A stretch of 64,000 nt of DNA from Haloplanus natans DSM 17983 (GTDB lineage: Archaea > Halobacteriota > Halobacteria > Halobacteriales > Haloferacaceae): assembly GCF_000427685.1 (NCBI RefSeq), contig NZ_KE386573.1, forward strand, positions 2,092,938 through 2,156,937, written 5' to 3'. The position numbers and the translations under genes were made by a program. The stretch's first letter is position 1. Each line of letters opens with the position of its first letter. Under the pieces are notes generated by a model. The model saw nothing but the letters and a program-made list of their open reading frames with translations, searched no databases and was not told the DNA's origin. Positions 50,683 through 60,496 of this stretch are shown here, one piece after another.

Positions 50683-52590
50683 ATGACTGCAGGGACTGCC
50701 GGAAATTCCGGCACTGATGCGGACGACGATTCCCGCCCCATCGTCTACGATCTCGCACCCGGCTGTACGACCGACGACGTCGAGGTCGGCGACTACTACC
50801 ACGCCGTCGTCAACGGCGTCGTCGCCTACGGCGTCTTCGTCGACGTTTCGGACGACATCTCCGGACTCGTTCACGAGTCGAACCTGACCGACAGCTACGA
50901 CGTGGACGACCGGCTACTCGTCCGCCTCGACGAGATTCGCGAGAACGGCGATATCGCCTTCACCGAGGCCGACCTCGACGACTACCGCACGGTCGCTGTC
51001 GACCACCAGCCGACGGTGACGCCGATCGGCGCCCTCGAGACCGGGGCGACGGTCACGGTCGAGGCGACGGTCAGCCAGATCAAACAGACCGCCGGCCCGA
51101 CCGTCTTCCGGTGCTGTGACGACACCGGCATCGTCGCCTGTACGGCCTTCGAGGACGCGGGCGTCCGAGCCTACCCCGAGGTGGAACTCGACGACGCCGT
51201 CCGGGTCTCGGGCACGGTCGAGGAACACGAGGGGAGTCCCCAGATCGAGGTGGAGTCGCTCACGCGATTGACCGACGAGGACGCCGAGCGGGTTCGCGAA
51301 CGCGTCGACGCCGGGCTGGACACACGCGCCGAGCCACACGACGTGGACCCACTCGTCGAATGGGACGCCTTCGAAAAACTGCGACCCGACCTCCGCGCCG
51401 TGGCCAAACAGCTTCGGCGGACGGTCCTCGAAGGACGACCGATCCGCGTCCGCCACCACGCCGACGGCGACGGGATGTGTGCCTCCCTCCCCGTTCAGGT
51501 GGCGCTCGAACGCTTCATCCGGTCCGTTCACGACGACGACGGCGCCCCCCGACACCTCATCAAGCGCCTACCGAGCAAGGCGCCGTACTACGAGATGGAG
51601 GACGTGACCCGCGACCTCAACTTCGCACTCGAAGGCCAGGAACGCCACGGGCAGAAGCTTCCCCTCCTGCTCATGCTCGACAACGGGAGCACCGAGGAGG
51701 ACGTGCCCGCCTACAAGAACCTCGCTCACTACGACGTGCCCATCGTCGTCGTCGACCACCACCACCCCGACCCCGAGGCGGTCGACGACCTGCTTGACGC
51801 CCACGTCAATCCCTACCTCGTCGACGAGGACTACCGCATCACCACGGGCATGATGTGTGTCGAACTCGCGCGGATGATCGACTCCGACATAACCGACGAA
51901 CTCCGGCACGTCCCCGCAGTCGCGGGGCTGGCCGACCGCTCGAAGGCCGAAACGATGAGTGACTTCGTCGACCTGGCGGACGCGGAAGGCTACGGCCGCG
52001 AGGACCTGGTTCGGATCGGCGAGGCGCTCGACTACGCCGCCCACTGGCTCCGCTACAGCGAGGGCAAGACGCTCGTCAGCGACGTGCTCAACGTCGACTG
52101 TGACGAGGCGGGGCGCCACGAGGAACTGGTCGACTTCCTCGCCGACCGGGCGGAACGCGACATCGACCGCCAGCTCGCCGCGCTCGACCCCCACGTCGAA
52201 CACGAGCGACTCGATAACGACGCCCACCTCTATCACGTCGACCTCGACGACTTCGCCCACCGCTTCACCTACCCCGCACCGGGCAAGACGACCGGTAACC
52301 TCCACGACCGCAAGGTAGAGGAGACGGGCGATCCCGTCATCACCATCGGCTACGGCCCCGACTTCGCCGTTCTCCGCTCCGACGGCGTCCGCCTCGACAT
52401 CCCCGAGATGGTGGCGGAACTCGACGAGGAAGTCGTCGGCGGCGGCGTCTCCGGCGGCGGCCACCTCGTCGTCGGCTCCATCAAGTTCGTACAGGGAATG
52501 CGGAGCGAGGTGATCGACGCGCTGGTCGAGAAGATGGCCGACGCCGAACTCGACGAGGCGCTGTCGAGCGCGACGGCACTCGACACCTAA
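50683..52590 (+). CDS. DHH-family ssDNA nuclease with S1 and OB domains (GAN/RecJ-like)
   Basis: A 635-residue protein from ATG 50683 (MTAGTAGNSGTDADDDSRP). Domains: S1-like RNA/DNA binding (about 30-95, GDYYHAVVNGVVAYGVFVDVSDDISGLVHES), an OB-fold (about 115-205), then a DHH catalytic part with HHADGDGMCASLP, LLLMLDNGS, VVVDHHHPD and the DHHA1 GVSGGGHLVVG. Archaeal relatives include the GINS-associated nuclease. Haloarchaea have several paralogues, so the exact role is not assigned. It probably acts in replication or repair. Confidence 0.87.
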   Translation: MTAGTAGNSGTDADDDSRPIVYDLAPGCTTDDVEVGDYYHAVVNGVVAYGVFVDVSDDISGLVHESNLTDSYDVDDRLLVRLDEIRENGDIAFTEADLDDYRTVAVDHQPTVTPIGALETGATVTVEATVSQIKQTAGPTVFRCCDDTGIVACTAFEDAGVRAYPEVELDDAVRVSGTVEEHEGSPQIEVESLTRLTDEDAERVRERVDAGLDTRAEPHDVDPLVEWDAFEKLRPDLRAVAKQLRRTVLEGRPIRVRHHADGDGMCASLPVQVALERFIRSVHDDDGAPRHLIKRLPSKAPYYEMEDVTRDLNFALEGQERHGQKLPLLLMLDNGSTEEDVPAYKNLAHYDVPIVVVDHHHPDPEAVDDLLDAHVNPYLVDEDYRITTGMMCVELARMIDSDITDELRHVPAVAGLADRSKAETMSDFVDLADAEGYGREDLVRIGEALDYAAHWLRYSEGKTLVSDVLNVDCDEAGRHEELVDFLADRAERDIDRQLAALDPHVEHERLDNDAHLYHVDLDDFAHRFTYPAPGKTTGNLHDRKVEETGDPVITIGYGPDFAVLRSDGVRLDIPEMVAELDEEVVGGGVSGGGHLVVGSIKFVQGMRSEVIDALVEKMADAELDEALSSATALDT

Positions 52591-54191
52591 GCGAACCGGA
52601 TCGTTTTCCGCGCGACCACGACGGCGAGCACCAGCGCCGCGAGTGCGCCCGCGACGACAACCCACGTCGTCCGGCCGACGCGCCCCCTGCCCTGCCAGTC
52701 CGCCACGAACGTTTCCCGGAAGTACGCCGCGAGCGCATCGCTCCGGACGGCCAGTGCCACCTCGCGGTTCTCGGAGACGGCGTTCTCGTTCCAGTTGAGG
52801 CTCCCGACGACGACGACCCCGTCGGCGACGACGCCTTTCGCGTGAATCTTCTCGTAGCGTCCCGCCGGCTCCGCGACCCGCGCGGTGAGCGGGAGGTCAC
52901 GGCGCTCCGCAAGCCCGTTCAGCCACTCGACGAGCGCCGCGTTCTCCTCGGCCACGTACCACGCTCCGGAGACGAGGATACGTACCCGAACGCCACGCTC
53001 GGCGGCCCTGATCGTCGCGCGCAGGAGGGGACCGTCGCGGCGACCGACGGTCGGTTGAATCACGTCCACCCGGTCGTCGGCGCCGTCGATCACGCCGACG
53101 AGCGCCGACTCGGCGTTGCCTGGGGCGGTGAGCACCCGAACGCCGGCAGCCGTCGTCTCCGTCGGCTCGAATCGTGAGGGGTAGGAACCCTCGGCCGACG
53201 CTCCCGGCGCGAAGGTTTTCCCGCGGCGGAACCGCCGCCACGGCAACGCATCCCGCCACCCGGCGTCGGCGCGGAACAGGGCGGCGAGGTCGGCGGCCAC
53301 GGGCGCTGAATCGACGACGACGCCCCAGCCACGGCTACTCCGTCCGCCGACGCCGGCGGGTTTCCAGTTCTCCGTCAGCACGAGCGCCCGGTCGTCGACG
53401 ACTGCGTATTTGGGGTGGTGGTAGTCGAACCGAGCCCTGGGGCCGCCGAGGGCACGCACGTCGACGCCGGCGGCGGCGAGACGGTCGAGCGCCGCCGCGC
53501 CCCGTGCCGTCCGGCCGCCGACCGGTTCGGCGTCGACGAGGACGCGAACCGCGACGCCACGGCGGTGGGCGGCGATCAATGCGTCGACGACCCGGGAACT
53601 GGTGAGCGTGTAGCCGGCGAGGAGGAGTCGGCGGCGTGCGCTCCGGAGCGTCTCGACGGGGAGCGACGGGGAATCGGGGAGGACGAACCCGGTGACGGTC
53701 GCGGGACCGTACCGGTGTACGTCCCGGGGCTGGTAGCCGAGGGGCCGCCACGCGGTGCCGTCGTCGGTCCGGACGAGTCGGTCGCCCTCGGGGGCGTCGC
53801 GATAGGTGAGCGCCGCGGCGGCGGCGCCGTTGCGCCGGAGTCGAAGGCGTTCGCCGGCGTTCGACAGCGCGAGAGCGGGGACGGCGACGACGGGAACGTC
53901 CGTCAGCCGACGCGTCGCGTTCGGGGTGGCGGTGAGGGCGACACGGGCCGCGGGACGGTCCGTGGGCACGGCGACGACGCGTTCCCCGTCGTCGAGCGTC
54001 CAGTTGGCCGTCGACGCCGTCGGAACGCGAACGACGGCGTACTCGCCGGCGTCGCCGTCGGCGGTGGGGTTGGGGACGGCGGTGACGAGAGCGCCGTCTC
54101 CGGCGTTGGCGGTGACTGGAGCAGTCCCGACCGGAGCAGTCGCGGCGGTCAACAACAGGATGGCGAGCGCGAGACGGTGACCTCGGGACAC
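52587..54191 (-). CDS. exported phospholipase D-like protein
   Basis: The likely start is GTG 54191 (VSRGHRLALAILLLTAATAP), giving 534 residues and a good signal peptide. The frame is open to 54278 but that part overlaps the divergent gene. Two PLD half-domains carry HxK motifs: FDYHHPKYAVVDDRALVLTENW, and RYEKIHAKGVVADGVVVVGSLNWNENAVSENRE. A C-terminal TM helix (TTWVVVAGALAALVLAVVVA) anchors it. It is probably an extracellular hydrolase of lipids or nucleic acids; the substrate is unknown. Its stop overlaps the DHH gene end by 4 nt. Confidence 0.85.
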   Translation of the reverse strand: MSRGHRLALAILLLTAATAPVGTAPVTANAGDGALVTAVPNPTADGDAGEYAVVRVPTASTANWTLDDGERVVAVPTDRPAARVALTATPNATRRLTDVPVVAVPALALSNAGERLRLRRNGAAAAALTYRDAPEGDRLVRTDDGTAWRPLGYQPRDVHRYGPATVTGFVLPDSPSLPVETLRSARRRLLLAGYTLTSSRVVDALIAAHRRGVAVRVLVDAEPVGGRTARGAAALDRLAAAGVDVRALGGPRARFDYHHPKYAVVDDRALVLTENWKPAGVGGRSSRGWGVVVDSAPVAADLAALFRADAGWRDALPWRRFRRGKTFAPGASAEGSYPSRFEPTETTAAGVRVLTAPGNAESALVGVIDGADDRVDVIQPTVGRRDGPLLRATIRAAERGVRVRILVSGAWYVAEENAALVEWLNGLAERRDLPLTARVAEPAGRYEKIHAKGVVADGVVVVGSLNWNENAVSENREVALAVRSDALAAYFRETFVADWQGRGRVGRTTWVVVAGALAALVLAVVVARKTIRFA

Positions 54192-54258
54192 GGGACCGGT
54201 GGCCGCGGTATCGGTGATAAACGCGGGGATTTTTGTGTTCGTCACGCACCGTAGGGAC

Positions 54259-54498
54259 ATGGTCTCGGTGGCGAACATGCTCCGGTTGCTCGGATCGGCG
54301 CTCGGCGCACTCGGTGGGGCGCTGCTGTTCGTCGAGTTCTTCCAGATGCCGAACTACGTCGAGTACAACACGGAGTTCCAAGATTACCGCATCGAAACGA
54401 ACCAGTCGGAGGTTCGGGAACACACCTGGATCGGCCGCATCGGCGGCCTCTGTATTGCCCTCGGGTTCGCGCTCCTGTTCGTCGCGGTGTTTCTATGA
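54259..54498 (+). CDS. small two-TM membrane protein
   Basis: A 79-residue protein from ATG 54259 (MVSVANMLRLLGSALGALGG). Two TM helices (about 4-27 and 61-79) flank a short polar loop (EYNTEFQDYRIETNQSEVREHTW). This is a haloarchaeal conserved small protein by appearance; no function is known. It is divergent from the PLD-like gene by 67 bp. The next feature is a miniature element inserted after its stop. Confidence 0.65.
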   Translation: MVSVANMLRLLGSALGALGGALLFVEFFQMPNYVEYNTEFQDYRIETNQSEVREHTWIGRIGGLCIALGFALLFVAVFL

Positions 54499-54517
54499 CG
54501 GGCGGAGTCGCGGCGTG

Positions 54518-54602
54518 TATCGTAGCGGTTGGAACGGTTTGCCCATCCGATCGCAAGACAGCACGCGACCAGGTGTGCAACGACTTACACCGGCTACTAT
54601 AG
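54518..54602. mobile_element. miniature inverted-repeat element, copy A (85 bp incl. flanking TA)
   Basis: An 85-bp palindromic element, colinear and same length as copy B at 55389-55473 with roughly three quarters identity. The ends are TATCGTAGCGGTTGG and CACCGGCTACTATAG, imperfect inverted repeats. It is flanked by TA. It lies at the truncated 5' end of the PurD-like gene and has no coding capacity. Confidence 0.8.
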
Positions 54603-54610
54603 TTAGTCCG

Positions 54611-55859
54611 GTGAAGGACGACTGGCGCGCGGAAGTGGAGTGGGCTGATGTCGTCGTCTTCGACGACATCTGGGTCGGCTCGGACATCGGAACGGGCCAA
54701 CTGGCACGGGAACTCCGAGAACAGGGGAAGGCCGTCGTCGGGGGGACGCCGAACACGGACCACCTCGAAGCGGACCGTGGCTACGCGACGGAGATTCTGG
54801 AAGAACACGGTGTCGACACTATCGAACACCACATCTTCCACGACTTCGACGCCGGCATTCGGCACGTTGGGGAGAATCCCGCCCCGTACGTCATCAAACC
54901 GCTCGGAGAGGTTCAGAACGTCAAACGTCTCCTCTACGTCGGGAACGAGAACGACGGCAGTGACGTCGTCGACGTGCTGACGGCGTACAAGAAGGCGTGG
55001 GGGCACCGGATGAAGGGCTTCCAGCTCCAGCGGAAAGTCGAGGGCGTCGAAGTCGCTATCTGTGGGTTCTTCAATGACAACGAGTTCATCGACCGGGTCA
55101 ACGTCAATTTTGAGCATAAGAAATTGTTTCCAGGAAACATCGGTCCATCGACCGGTGAGATGGGAACGTCGATGTTTTGGGCCGGGCAGAACGAACTGTT
55201 CGAAGAGACCTTCGGCAAACTCGAAGGGTGGCTCGCCGAGGAGGGCTACGTGGGGAGTATCGATCTGAACTGCATCGTCAACGAGAACGGCATCTACCCA
55301 CTGGAGTTCACGCCGCGGTTCGGGTATCCGACTATCGCGCTTCAAGAGGAGTCCATCGAGTCGTCGACCGGCGAGTTCTTCTACGACCTATAGTAGCGTT
55401 TGGAACTGTTTGCACACCTGATCGCCAGACTGCGTGGGATCAGATGTGCGATGACTTACGAACGCTACTATAGCCTACGGAAACGACCCTGAACTAGAGG
55501 TACACAACGGCTATCAAGTCGCTGTGCGCGTTGTCCTCCCGCCGTTCCCGTTCGACGACGGCAAAACGTACGACGAGAACTCGCGGAACGCGGCCGTCGT
55601 CTTCCACACCGAGCGTCGGGAGGGCGTCCATCTCGAAGACACGAAGCAAGTCGATGGGCAGTGGCGTGTTGCGGGGAACAACGGAATGCCACTCGTCGTG
55701 ACGGGGATGGGCGAGACGATGCAGGCGGCCCGCGAACAGGCGTACGATCGGATCGACGACATCGTGATACCGAACATGTACTACCGCGACGACATCGGGG
55801 AGCGGTGGATCGACGGCGACGGCGACCGGCTGCTCGCGTGGGGCTACCTGGGACCCTGA
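54611..55859 (+). pseudogene. PurD-like ATP-grasp gene, 5'-truncated and split by a miniature element
   Basis: The first part (54611-55390) encodes an ATP-grasp body resembling phosphoribosylamine-glycine ligase (APYVIKPLGEVQNVKRLLYVG; IYPLEFTPRFGYPTI). The second part (55473-55859) is the C-terminal domain (NNGMPLVVTGMGETMQAARE; MYYRDDIGERW). They join in frame once the 82-nt element B insertion is removed: ...EFFYDL | AYGNDPE.... The N-terminal pre-ATP-grasp strand is missing; copy A sits at the break and its excision does not restore a start. So the gene is dead. It differs from housekeeping PurD, and its original role is unknown. Confidence 0.82.
55389..55473. mobile_element. miniature inverted-repeat element, copy B, inside the PurD-like gene
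   Basis: The core 55391-55470 has perfect 10-bp inverted ends TAGTAGCGTT and AACGCTACTA, and further pairing inside (GCACACCTGATC with GATCAGATGTGC), so the whole 85 bp can fold. It is flanked by TA on both sides, as for IS630/Tc1-type insertion. It introduces a TAG stop directly after CTA. No transposase is inside; a partner IS must lie elsewhere. Confidence 0.87.
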
Positions 55860-55897
55860 CGCGGGGATTTATGAGTCACGAGCCCGAAGCGTGTGGA

Positions 55898-56101
55898 ATG
55901 GCAACGAACAGCACATCCGGGAGCACGGCGCTCGACCGGCTTCGACGCCGGTACGAGACGACCGAGAAGAAATGCCCGGCGTGTGGCTACGTCGACCACG
56001 GCGCCAACTGGACGAGCCGAACGGATGGGAGGCGGGTCGTCTACCGGCACGTCTGTCCGTCCTGTGACGCGAGCCGCGAACACACGTTCCGGCTACGCTG
56101 A
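55898..56101 (+). CDS. zinc-ribbon protein, HVO_0649-type
   Basis: A 67-residue protein with CPACGYVDHGANWTSRTDGRRVVYRHVCPSCDASREHTFRLR: two CPxC knuckles form a zinc ribbon. It matches the small haloarchaeal HVO_0649-like zinc-finger family. ATG 55898 is preferred over 55871, because a TATA-like GGATTTATG (55864-55872) is about 26-34 nt upstream. The function is not known; many such proteins affect stress and biofilm traits. Confidence 0.8.
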   Translation: MATNSTSGSTALDRLRRRYETTEKKCPACGYVDHGANWTSRTDGRRVVYRHVCPSCDASREHTFRLR

Positions 56102-56153
56102 GACGGGTCGTGGCCCGGTGAGCCGCCGACTCGCCGGTACCGATGTGCGACGG

Positions 56154-56999
56154 TCAGACGGACAGCCGCGCCATCTCGTCGTCGGTGAGATCGATGGCGG
56201 CGGCGGCGACGTTCGATTCGAGGTGATCGACACTGGACGTGCCGGGGATGGGGAGGATCACCGGCGACCGGGCGAGGAGCCACGCGAGCGCCACCTGCTG
56301 TCGCGTGGCGTCGTGGGCGGCTGCCACGTCGTCTATGACCGTCGCCGTCCCGTCGAGGCTGCCACCGCCGAGCGGGAAGTACGGCACGAAGCCGATGTCC
56401 TCGTCCTCGCAGACGTCGAGGACGTCGTCGTGGGTGCGCTCGGCGACGTTGTACTCGTTTTGAACCGTGGCAATCTCCACGACATCGCGGGCCTGCTCCA
56501 GCTGCTCGACGGAGACGTTGCTCACGCCGACGTGGCGGACGAGGCCACGATCCTTCAGATCCGCGAGCGCCGCCATCGACTCCTCGATGGGCACGTCGGG
56601 GTCGGGTGCGTGATACTGATACAGGTCGATCGTATCGACGCCGAGACGGTCGAGACTGCAGAGGGCGGCGTTGCGCAGGTACTCCGGGTCGCCGTGGCGG
56701 AGCCAGTTCCCGTCGGGCGAGCGCAGGAGACCGCCCTTCGTGGCGACGACGGCGTCGTCCGGAACGTCGGCCTCGGCGAGGAGGCGTTCGCTGGTGCCGG
56801 GACCGTAGGCGTCGGCGGTATCGACGAAATCGACGCCGAGTTCGCGGGCGCGGGCGAGGACGCGATGGGCCGCCGCCGGATCGTCGGGGGCGCCGAGGAT
56901 TCCCGATCCGGTGATTCGCATGGCCCCGAACCCGAGGCGGTTGACGGGCAGGTCGCCGCCGATGTCGAACGTATCGCCGATGTCGTCGAGCGAGTCCAT
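56154..56999 (-). CDS. aldo/keto reductase
   Basis: A 281-residue TIM-barrel oxidoreductase from ATG 56999 (MDSLDDIGDTFDIGGDLPVN). AKR signatures: LGVDFVDTADAYGPGTSERLLAE (catalytic D and Y), VVATKGGLLR (catalytic K), LYQYHAPDPDVP (H), and the late LPIPGTSSVDHLESN cofactor segment. It reduces aldehydes or ketones with NADPH. The substrate is unknown. It sits between the zinc-ribbon gene and a histidine kinase. Confidence 0.92.
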   Translation of the reverse strand: MDSLDDIGDTFDIGGDLPVNRLGFGAMRITGSGILGAPDDPAAAHRVLARARELGVDFVDTADAYGPGTSERLLAEADVPDDAVVATKGGLLRSPDGNWLRHGDPEYLRNAALCSLDRLGVDTIDLYQYHAPDPDVPIEESMAALADLKDRGLVRHVGVSNVSVEQLEQARDVVEIATVQNEYNVAERTHDDVLDVCEDEDIGFVPYFPLGGGSLDGTATVIDDVAAAHDATRQQVALAWLLARSPVILPIPGTSSVDHLESNVAAAAIDLTDDEMARLSV

Positions 57000-57028
57000 A
57001 CTTGTCGTTGGCCGGCCAAGAAGTAGAA

Positions 57029-58108
57029 TCACTCGGGTGGCGGCCGTCGGAACTCGACGGTGACCTCCGTCCCCCGCGGATCGTTATCGCGCACCGAGAC
57101 GTCGCCGCCGTAGTGGTTCATAAGCGTCTTCACGAGGGCGATACCCCGACCCTCGCCGGATTCGATGGCCGACCCGAAGAGGTGCTCTTTCACGTCGTCT
57201 CGGATTCCGGGTCCGTCGTCGACGATGTGGACGGTGACCGTCCGTGGGTGGCGTTCGGCCGTGACGGTGACGGTCGGCTCCGGTCCGTCGTGGTGTTGAA
57301 CGGCGTTCTGGAGGAGGTTGGCGAAGACGGCCGAGGCGGCGCCGGTCGCCATCACGTACAGTTCGGACGGTACGTCCACCTCGAACGTCGCCGTCTCGTG
57401 GGTCGAGCGGGCGTCCTCGACTTCCCGGAGGAGCACCGTCGAGACGTCCGTGGGCACCGGCGCGTGCTCGCCGGAGAAGAGGTCGGCGAGTTGTTTCATG
57501 TCGTCGATGAGTGAGGCGATAGCGTCGCTTCGGCGTTCGATGGGAGCGAGGAACTCGTCCGGTTCGTCGCGTCGCTGGGCGAGCAACGTCGTATAGCCCT
57601 GGATGACCTGCGCCGCGTTCAACACGTTGTGTCGGAGGTGGCTGTTCAGAAAGACCAGCGCGTCGCGGCGGTGGTCGGCCTCGCGGGCCGTCCGGGTCGC
57701 CCGGGCGTAGTAAACGCCGGCGACGCCGCCGCCGATGCCACCGCCGGACCCCATGACGATGAGGGTGAAGGCCGCCTCGCCGACGACCCGCCCCTCCGCG
57801 AGACGGAGGCCGACCGTCAGCGCCGCCAGGGCGACGAATCCGATCATGCCGCCGAGACACCAGCGGACGACGGTCCACGTGCCGGCGACCGGAAGGTCGC
57901 TGTCGGCGAGCCAGTGGCTCAAGCCGAGCAATCCGACCGATAGCAGGAGGCAGACGCCGAGCGAGACGGCGGGGAAGAGCCTCATTCCGAGCGTCTCCAC
58001 GTCGCGAAAGAAGTTGGCGAGCGAGACGACGGCGACGGCACCGCCGAGTATCGCGATCAACGACGGGGCACGGCCAGCGAGCCGCCGTTCCCACGCCGGT
58101 ACGTCCAT
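57029..58108 (-). CDS. membrane histidine kinase
   Basis: A 359-residue kinase from ATG 58108 (MDVPAWERRLAGRAPSLIAI). Four TM helices (about 15-35, 45-64, 82-102 and 110-133) are followed by a dimerisation helix with phospho-acceptor H160 in NSHLRHNVLNAAQVIQGYTTLL. The HATPase has N-box AVFANLLQNAVQHHDG, G1 VDDGPGIRDDVKEHLFG and G2 SGEGRGIALVKTLMNHYGG. No PAS or GAF domain is present. The much longer frame to 59278 runs antisense through the DUF255 gene and is rejected. The signal is unknown. Confidence 0.9.
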   Translation of the reverse strand: MDVPAWERRLAGRAPSLIAILGGAVAVVSLANFFRDVETLGMRLFPAVSLGVCLLLSVGLLGLSHWLADSDLPVAGTWTVVRWCLGGMIGFVALAALTVGLRLAEGRVVGEAAFTLIVMGSGGGIGGGVAGVYYARATRTAREADHRRDALVFLNSHLRHNVLNAAQVIQGYTTLLAQRRDEPDEFLAPIERRSDAIASLIDDMKQLADLFSGEHAPVPTDVSTVLLREVEDARSTHETATFEVDVPSELYVMATGAASAVFANLLQNAVQHHDGPEPTVTVTAERHPRTVTVHIVDDGPGIRDDVKEHLFGSAIESGEGRGIALVKTLMNHYGGDVSVRDNDPRGTEVTVEFRRPPPE

Positions 58109-58330
58109 ATCCGACGATTGGCAAGCATATACAAAACGGTTGGCCACAACGTCCGACGGACGGCTGACAGCGTGGTGGTCGACAGAGGAGACGACTGTAG
58201 GGCGTCCGGTGTCCGTCGACGGCACCCGGCCGAATCGGCGAGGCCCGACGACGACTTCGGGACCCCCTCTCGGTCGACGACGGCGACGGCGAGCCGAGAG
58301 GTATACCCCTCTGGGTGCCGAATTCCGACC

Positions 58331-60496
58331 ATGCCCGTAACGCCGACGAGTCGGAACCGACTCGACGAGGAGGCCAGCCCGTATCTGGAACAGCACGCGG
58401 ACAACCCAGTCAACTGGCAGCCGTGGGACGAGACGGCGCTGTCGGCGGCGCGCGAACACGACGTGCCGATCTTCCTCTCGGTTGGCTACGCCGCCTGTCA
58501 CTGGTGTCACGTGATGGAGTCGGAGAGCTTCCAGGATGACGAGGTGGCGACGGTCCTCAACGAGCGGTTCGTCCCGATCAAGGTGGACCGCGAGGAGCGC
58601 CCGGACGTGGACAGCGTCTATCAGACCATCTGTCAACTCGTCTCCGGGGGCGGCGGGTGGCCGCTCTCGGTCTTTCTCACCCCCGAGGGCAAACCCTTCT
58701 ACGTCGGGACGTACTTCCCGCGGGAAGCGGGGCGCGGCCGGCCGGGGTTTCTGCAGCTCCTGAACGACGTGTCGCAGTCCTGGGAGACGGACCGCGACGA
58801 AATCGAGAACCGCGCCGATCAGTGGACGGCGGCGATCACCGACGAACTCGAATCGACGCCCGAGGACCCGAGCGACCCGCCCGAATCCGACGTGCTGGAG
58901 TCGGCGACGGCGGCGGCGGTTCGAAGCGCCGACCGGAGCCACGGCGGCTTCGGTTCCGGCGGCCCGAAGTTCCCCCAGCCACGCCGTCTCGATCTGTTGC
59001 TCCGGGCGTCGATTCTGGACGGCGACGAGGCGGCCGGCGAGGTGGCCGAGAGCGCCCTCGACGCGATGGCGGCGGGCGGCCTCTACGATCACGTGGGCGG
59101 CGGCTTCCACCGCTACGCCACCGACCGCGAGTGGACGATCCCCCACTTCGAGAAGATGCTGTACGACAACGCGGAACTGCCGCGGGTCTACTTCGAGGCC
59201 GCGGCGGCGACGGGGGCGGATCGCTACGCCCGCGCCGCGAGCGAGACGGTCGCCTTCCTCGAACGCGAACTGCAACACCCCGAGGGCGGCTTCTACAGCA
59301 CGCTCGACGCCCAGAGCGCCACCCCCCCGTCACGACTCGGCGAGAGCAGTGAGGCCGAAGACGAGGAGGGAGCCTTCTACGTCTGGACGCCCGGAGAGGT
59401 GCGGGCGGCGATGGGCGACGAGCCAATTGACGGCGTCGACCCCGAAACGGCGGCCGATCTCTTCCGTGACCGCTACGGTGTCACTGACGGCGGCAACTTC
59501 GAGGGCGGGACGACGGTTCTCACCGTCACGACGAGCTACGGGGCACTCGCCGACGAGTACGACCTGTCGGTCGAGACGGTCGAACGCGTCCTCGTGGCGG
59601 CCCGGACCCGCGCGTTCGACGCGCGGGCCGACCGGCCACGCCCCGCACGGGACGAGAAGGTGCTCGCGGGGTGGAACGGCCTCGCCATCTCGGGGATCGC
59701 CACCGGGGCGCGAACGCTCGATCCGGCGCTCGTGGGGACGGCGGCCGACGCACTCGAGTTCGTTCGTGAGCACCTCTGGAACGAGGAGTCGAAACGGCTC
59801 TCGCGGCGGTACAAGTCCGGCGACGTACAGGTCGACGGCTACCTCGACGACTACGCCTTCCTCGCGCGGGGGGCGTTCGACTGCTATCAGGTGACCGGCG
59901 AGGTGGACCAACTCGCCTTCGCCGTCGACCTGGCCCGGACCATCCGGGCGGAGTTCTGGGATGACGAGGCCGGGACGTGCTACTACACGCCGGCGAGCGG
60001 CGAGGGGCTGGTGACCCGGCCACAGGAGCTGAACGACCAGTCGACACCGTCGAGTCTCGGCGTCACGGCCGCGCTGTTCGACGAACTCGATCTCTTCGTT
60101 CCCCACGAGGAGTTCGGATCGATCACGGAGCGGCTACTCGCGACCCACGCCGACCGCATCCGGGCGAGCCCGCTCCAGCACGCGTCGCTCGTGCTCGCGG
60201 CGGACGCCCACGCCCGCGGCCCGGTGGAGTTGACACTCGCGGCCGACGAGGTGCCGGCGTCGTGGCGGGAGACACTCGCCGACCATCCGCTTCCGACGGC
60301 CGTGATCGCGCCGCGGCCGGCCGACGACGCGGCCCTGGAGCCGTGGCTCGACGCGCTCGGTATCGACGAGGTGCCGCCCATCTGGGTGAACCGAGCGGCG
60401 GAGGGTGGCGAGCCGACCGCCTACGCCTGCCGTGACTTCACCTGCTCGCCGCCGCAGACGGATCTGGACGCGGCGCTCGACTGGCTAGAGCGCTAG
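58331..60496 (+). CDS. DUF255/thioredoxin-like protein (YyaL/SSP411 family)
   Basis: A 721-residue protein from ATG 58331 (MPVTPTSRNRLDEEASPYLE). The N-terminal thioredoxin-like domain has LSVGYAACHWCHVMESESFQDDEVA (CxxC, about residues 57-60) and VNWQPWDETAL. The rest is an (alpha/alpha)6-type barrel: AMAAGGLYDHVGGGFHRYATDREWTIPHFEKMLYDNAEL, then KVLAGWNGLAISGIATGAR. The family is nearly universal and may be an epimerase-like or redox enzyme; its reaction is not known. A thioredoxin-like gene is convergent with a 4-nt overlap. Confidence 0.93.
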   Translation: MPVTPTSRNRLDEEASPYLEQHADNPVNWQPWDETALSAAREHDVPIFLSVGYAACHWCHVMESESFQDDEVATVLNERFVPIKVDREERPDVDSVYQTICQLVSGGGGWPLSVFLTPEGKPFYVGTYFPREAGRGRPGFLQLLNDVSQSWETDRDEIENRADQWTAAITDELESTPEDPSDPPESDVLESATAAAVRSADRSHGGFGSGGPKFPQPRRLDLLLRASILDGDEAAGEVAESALDAMAAGGLYDHVGGGFHRYATDREWTIPHFEKMLYDNAELPRVYFEAAAATGADRYARAASETVAFLERELQHPEGGFYSTLDAQSATPPSRLGESSEAEDEEGAFYVWTPGEVRAAMGDEPIDGVDPETAADLFRDRYGVTDGGNFEGGTTVLTVTTSYGALADEYDLSVETVERVLVAARTRAFDARADRPRPARDEKVLAGWNGLAISGIATGARTLDPALVGTAADALEFVREHLWNEESKRLSRRYKSGDVQVDGYLDDYAFLARGAFDCYQVTGEVDQLAFAVDLARTIRAEFWDDEAGTCYYTPASGEGLVTRPQELNDQSTPSSLGVTAALFDELDLFVPHEEFGSITERLLATHADRIRASPLQHASLVLAADAHARGPVELTLAADEVPASWRETLADHPLPTAVIAPRPADDAALEPWLDALGIDEVPPIWVNRAAEGGEPTAYACRDFTCSPPQTDLDAALDWLER

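Noticed and set aside
54518-55473. Two similar 85-bp units first looked like a CRISPR repeat pair or tRNA-like sequence
   Set aside because: They are 790 bp apart, self-complementary end to end, TA-flanked, and one interrupts a coding frame. These are features of a miniature transposable element.
58109-59278. N-terminal extension of the second histidine kinase (749 codons in total)
   Set aside because: The extra 390 residues run antisense to the DUF255 gene and have no domain. The kinase start MDVPAWERRL fits a TM sensor.
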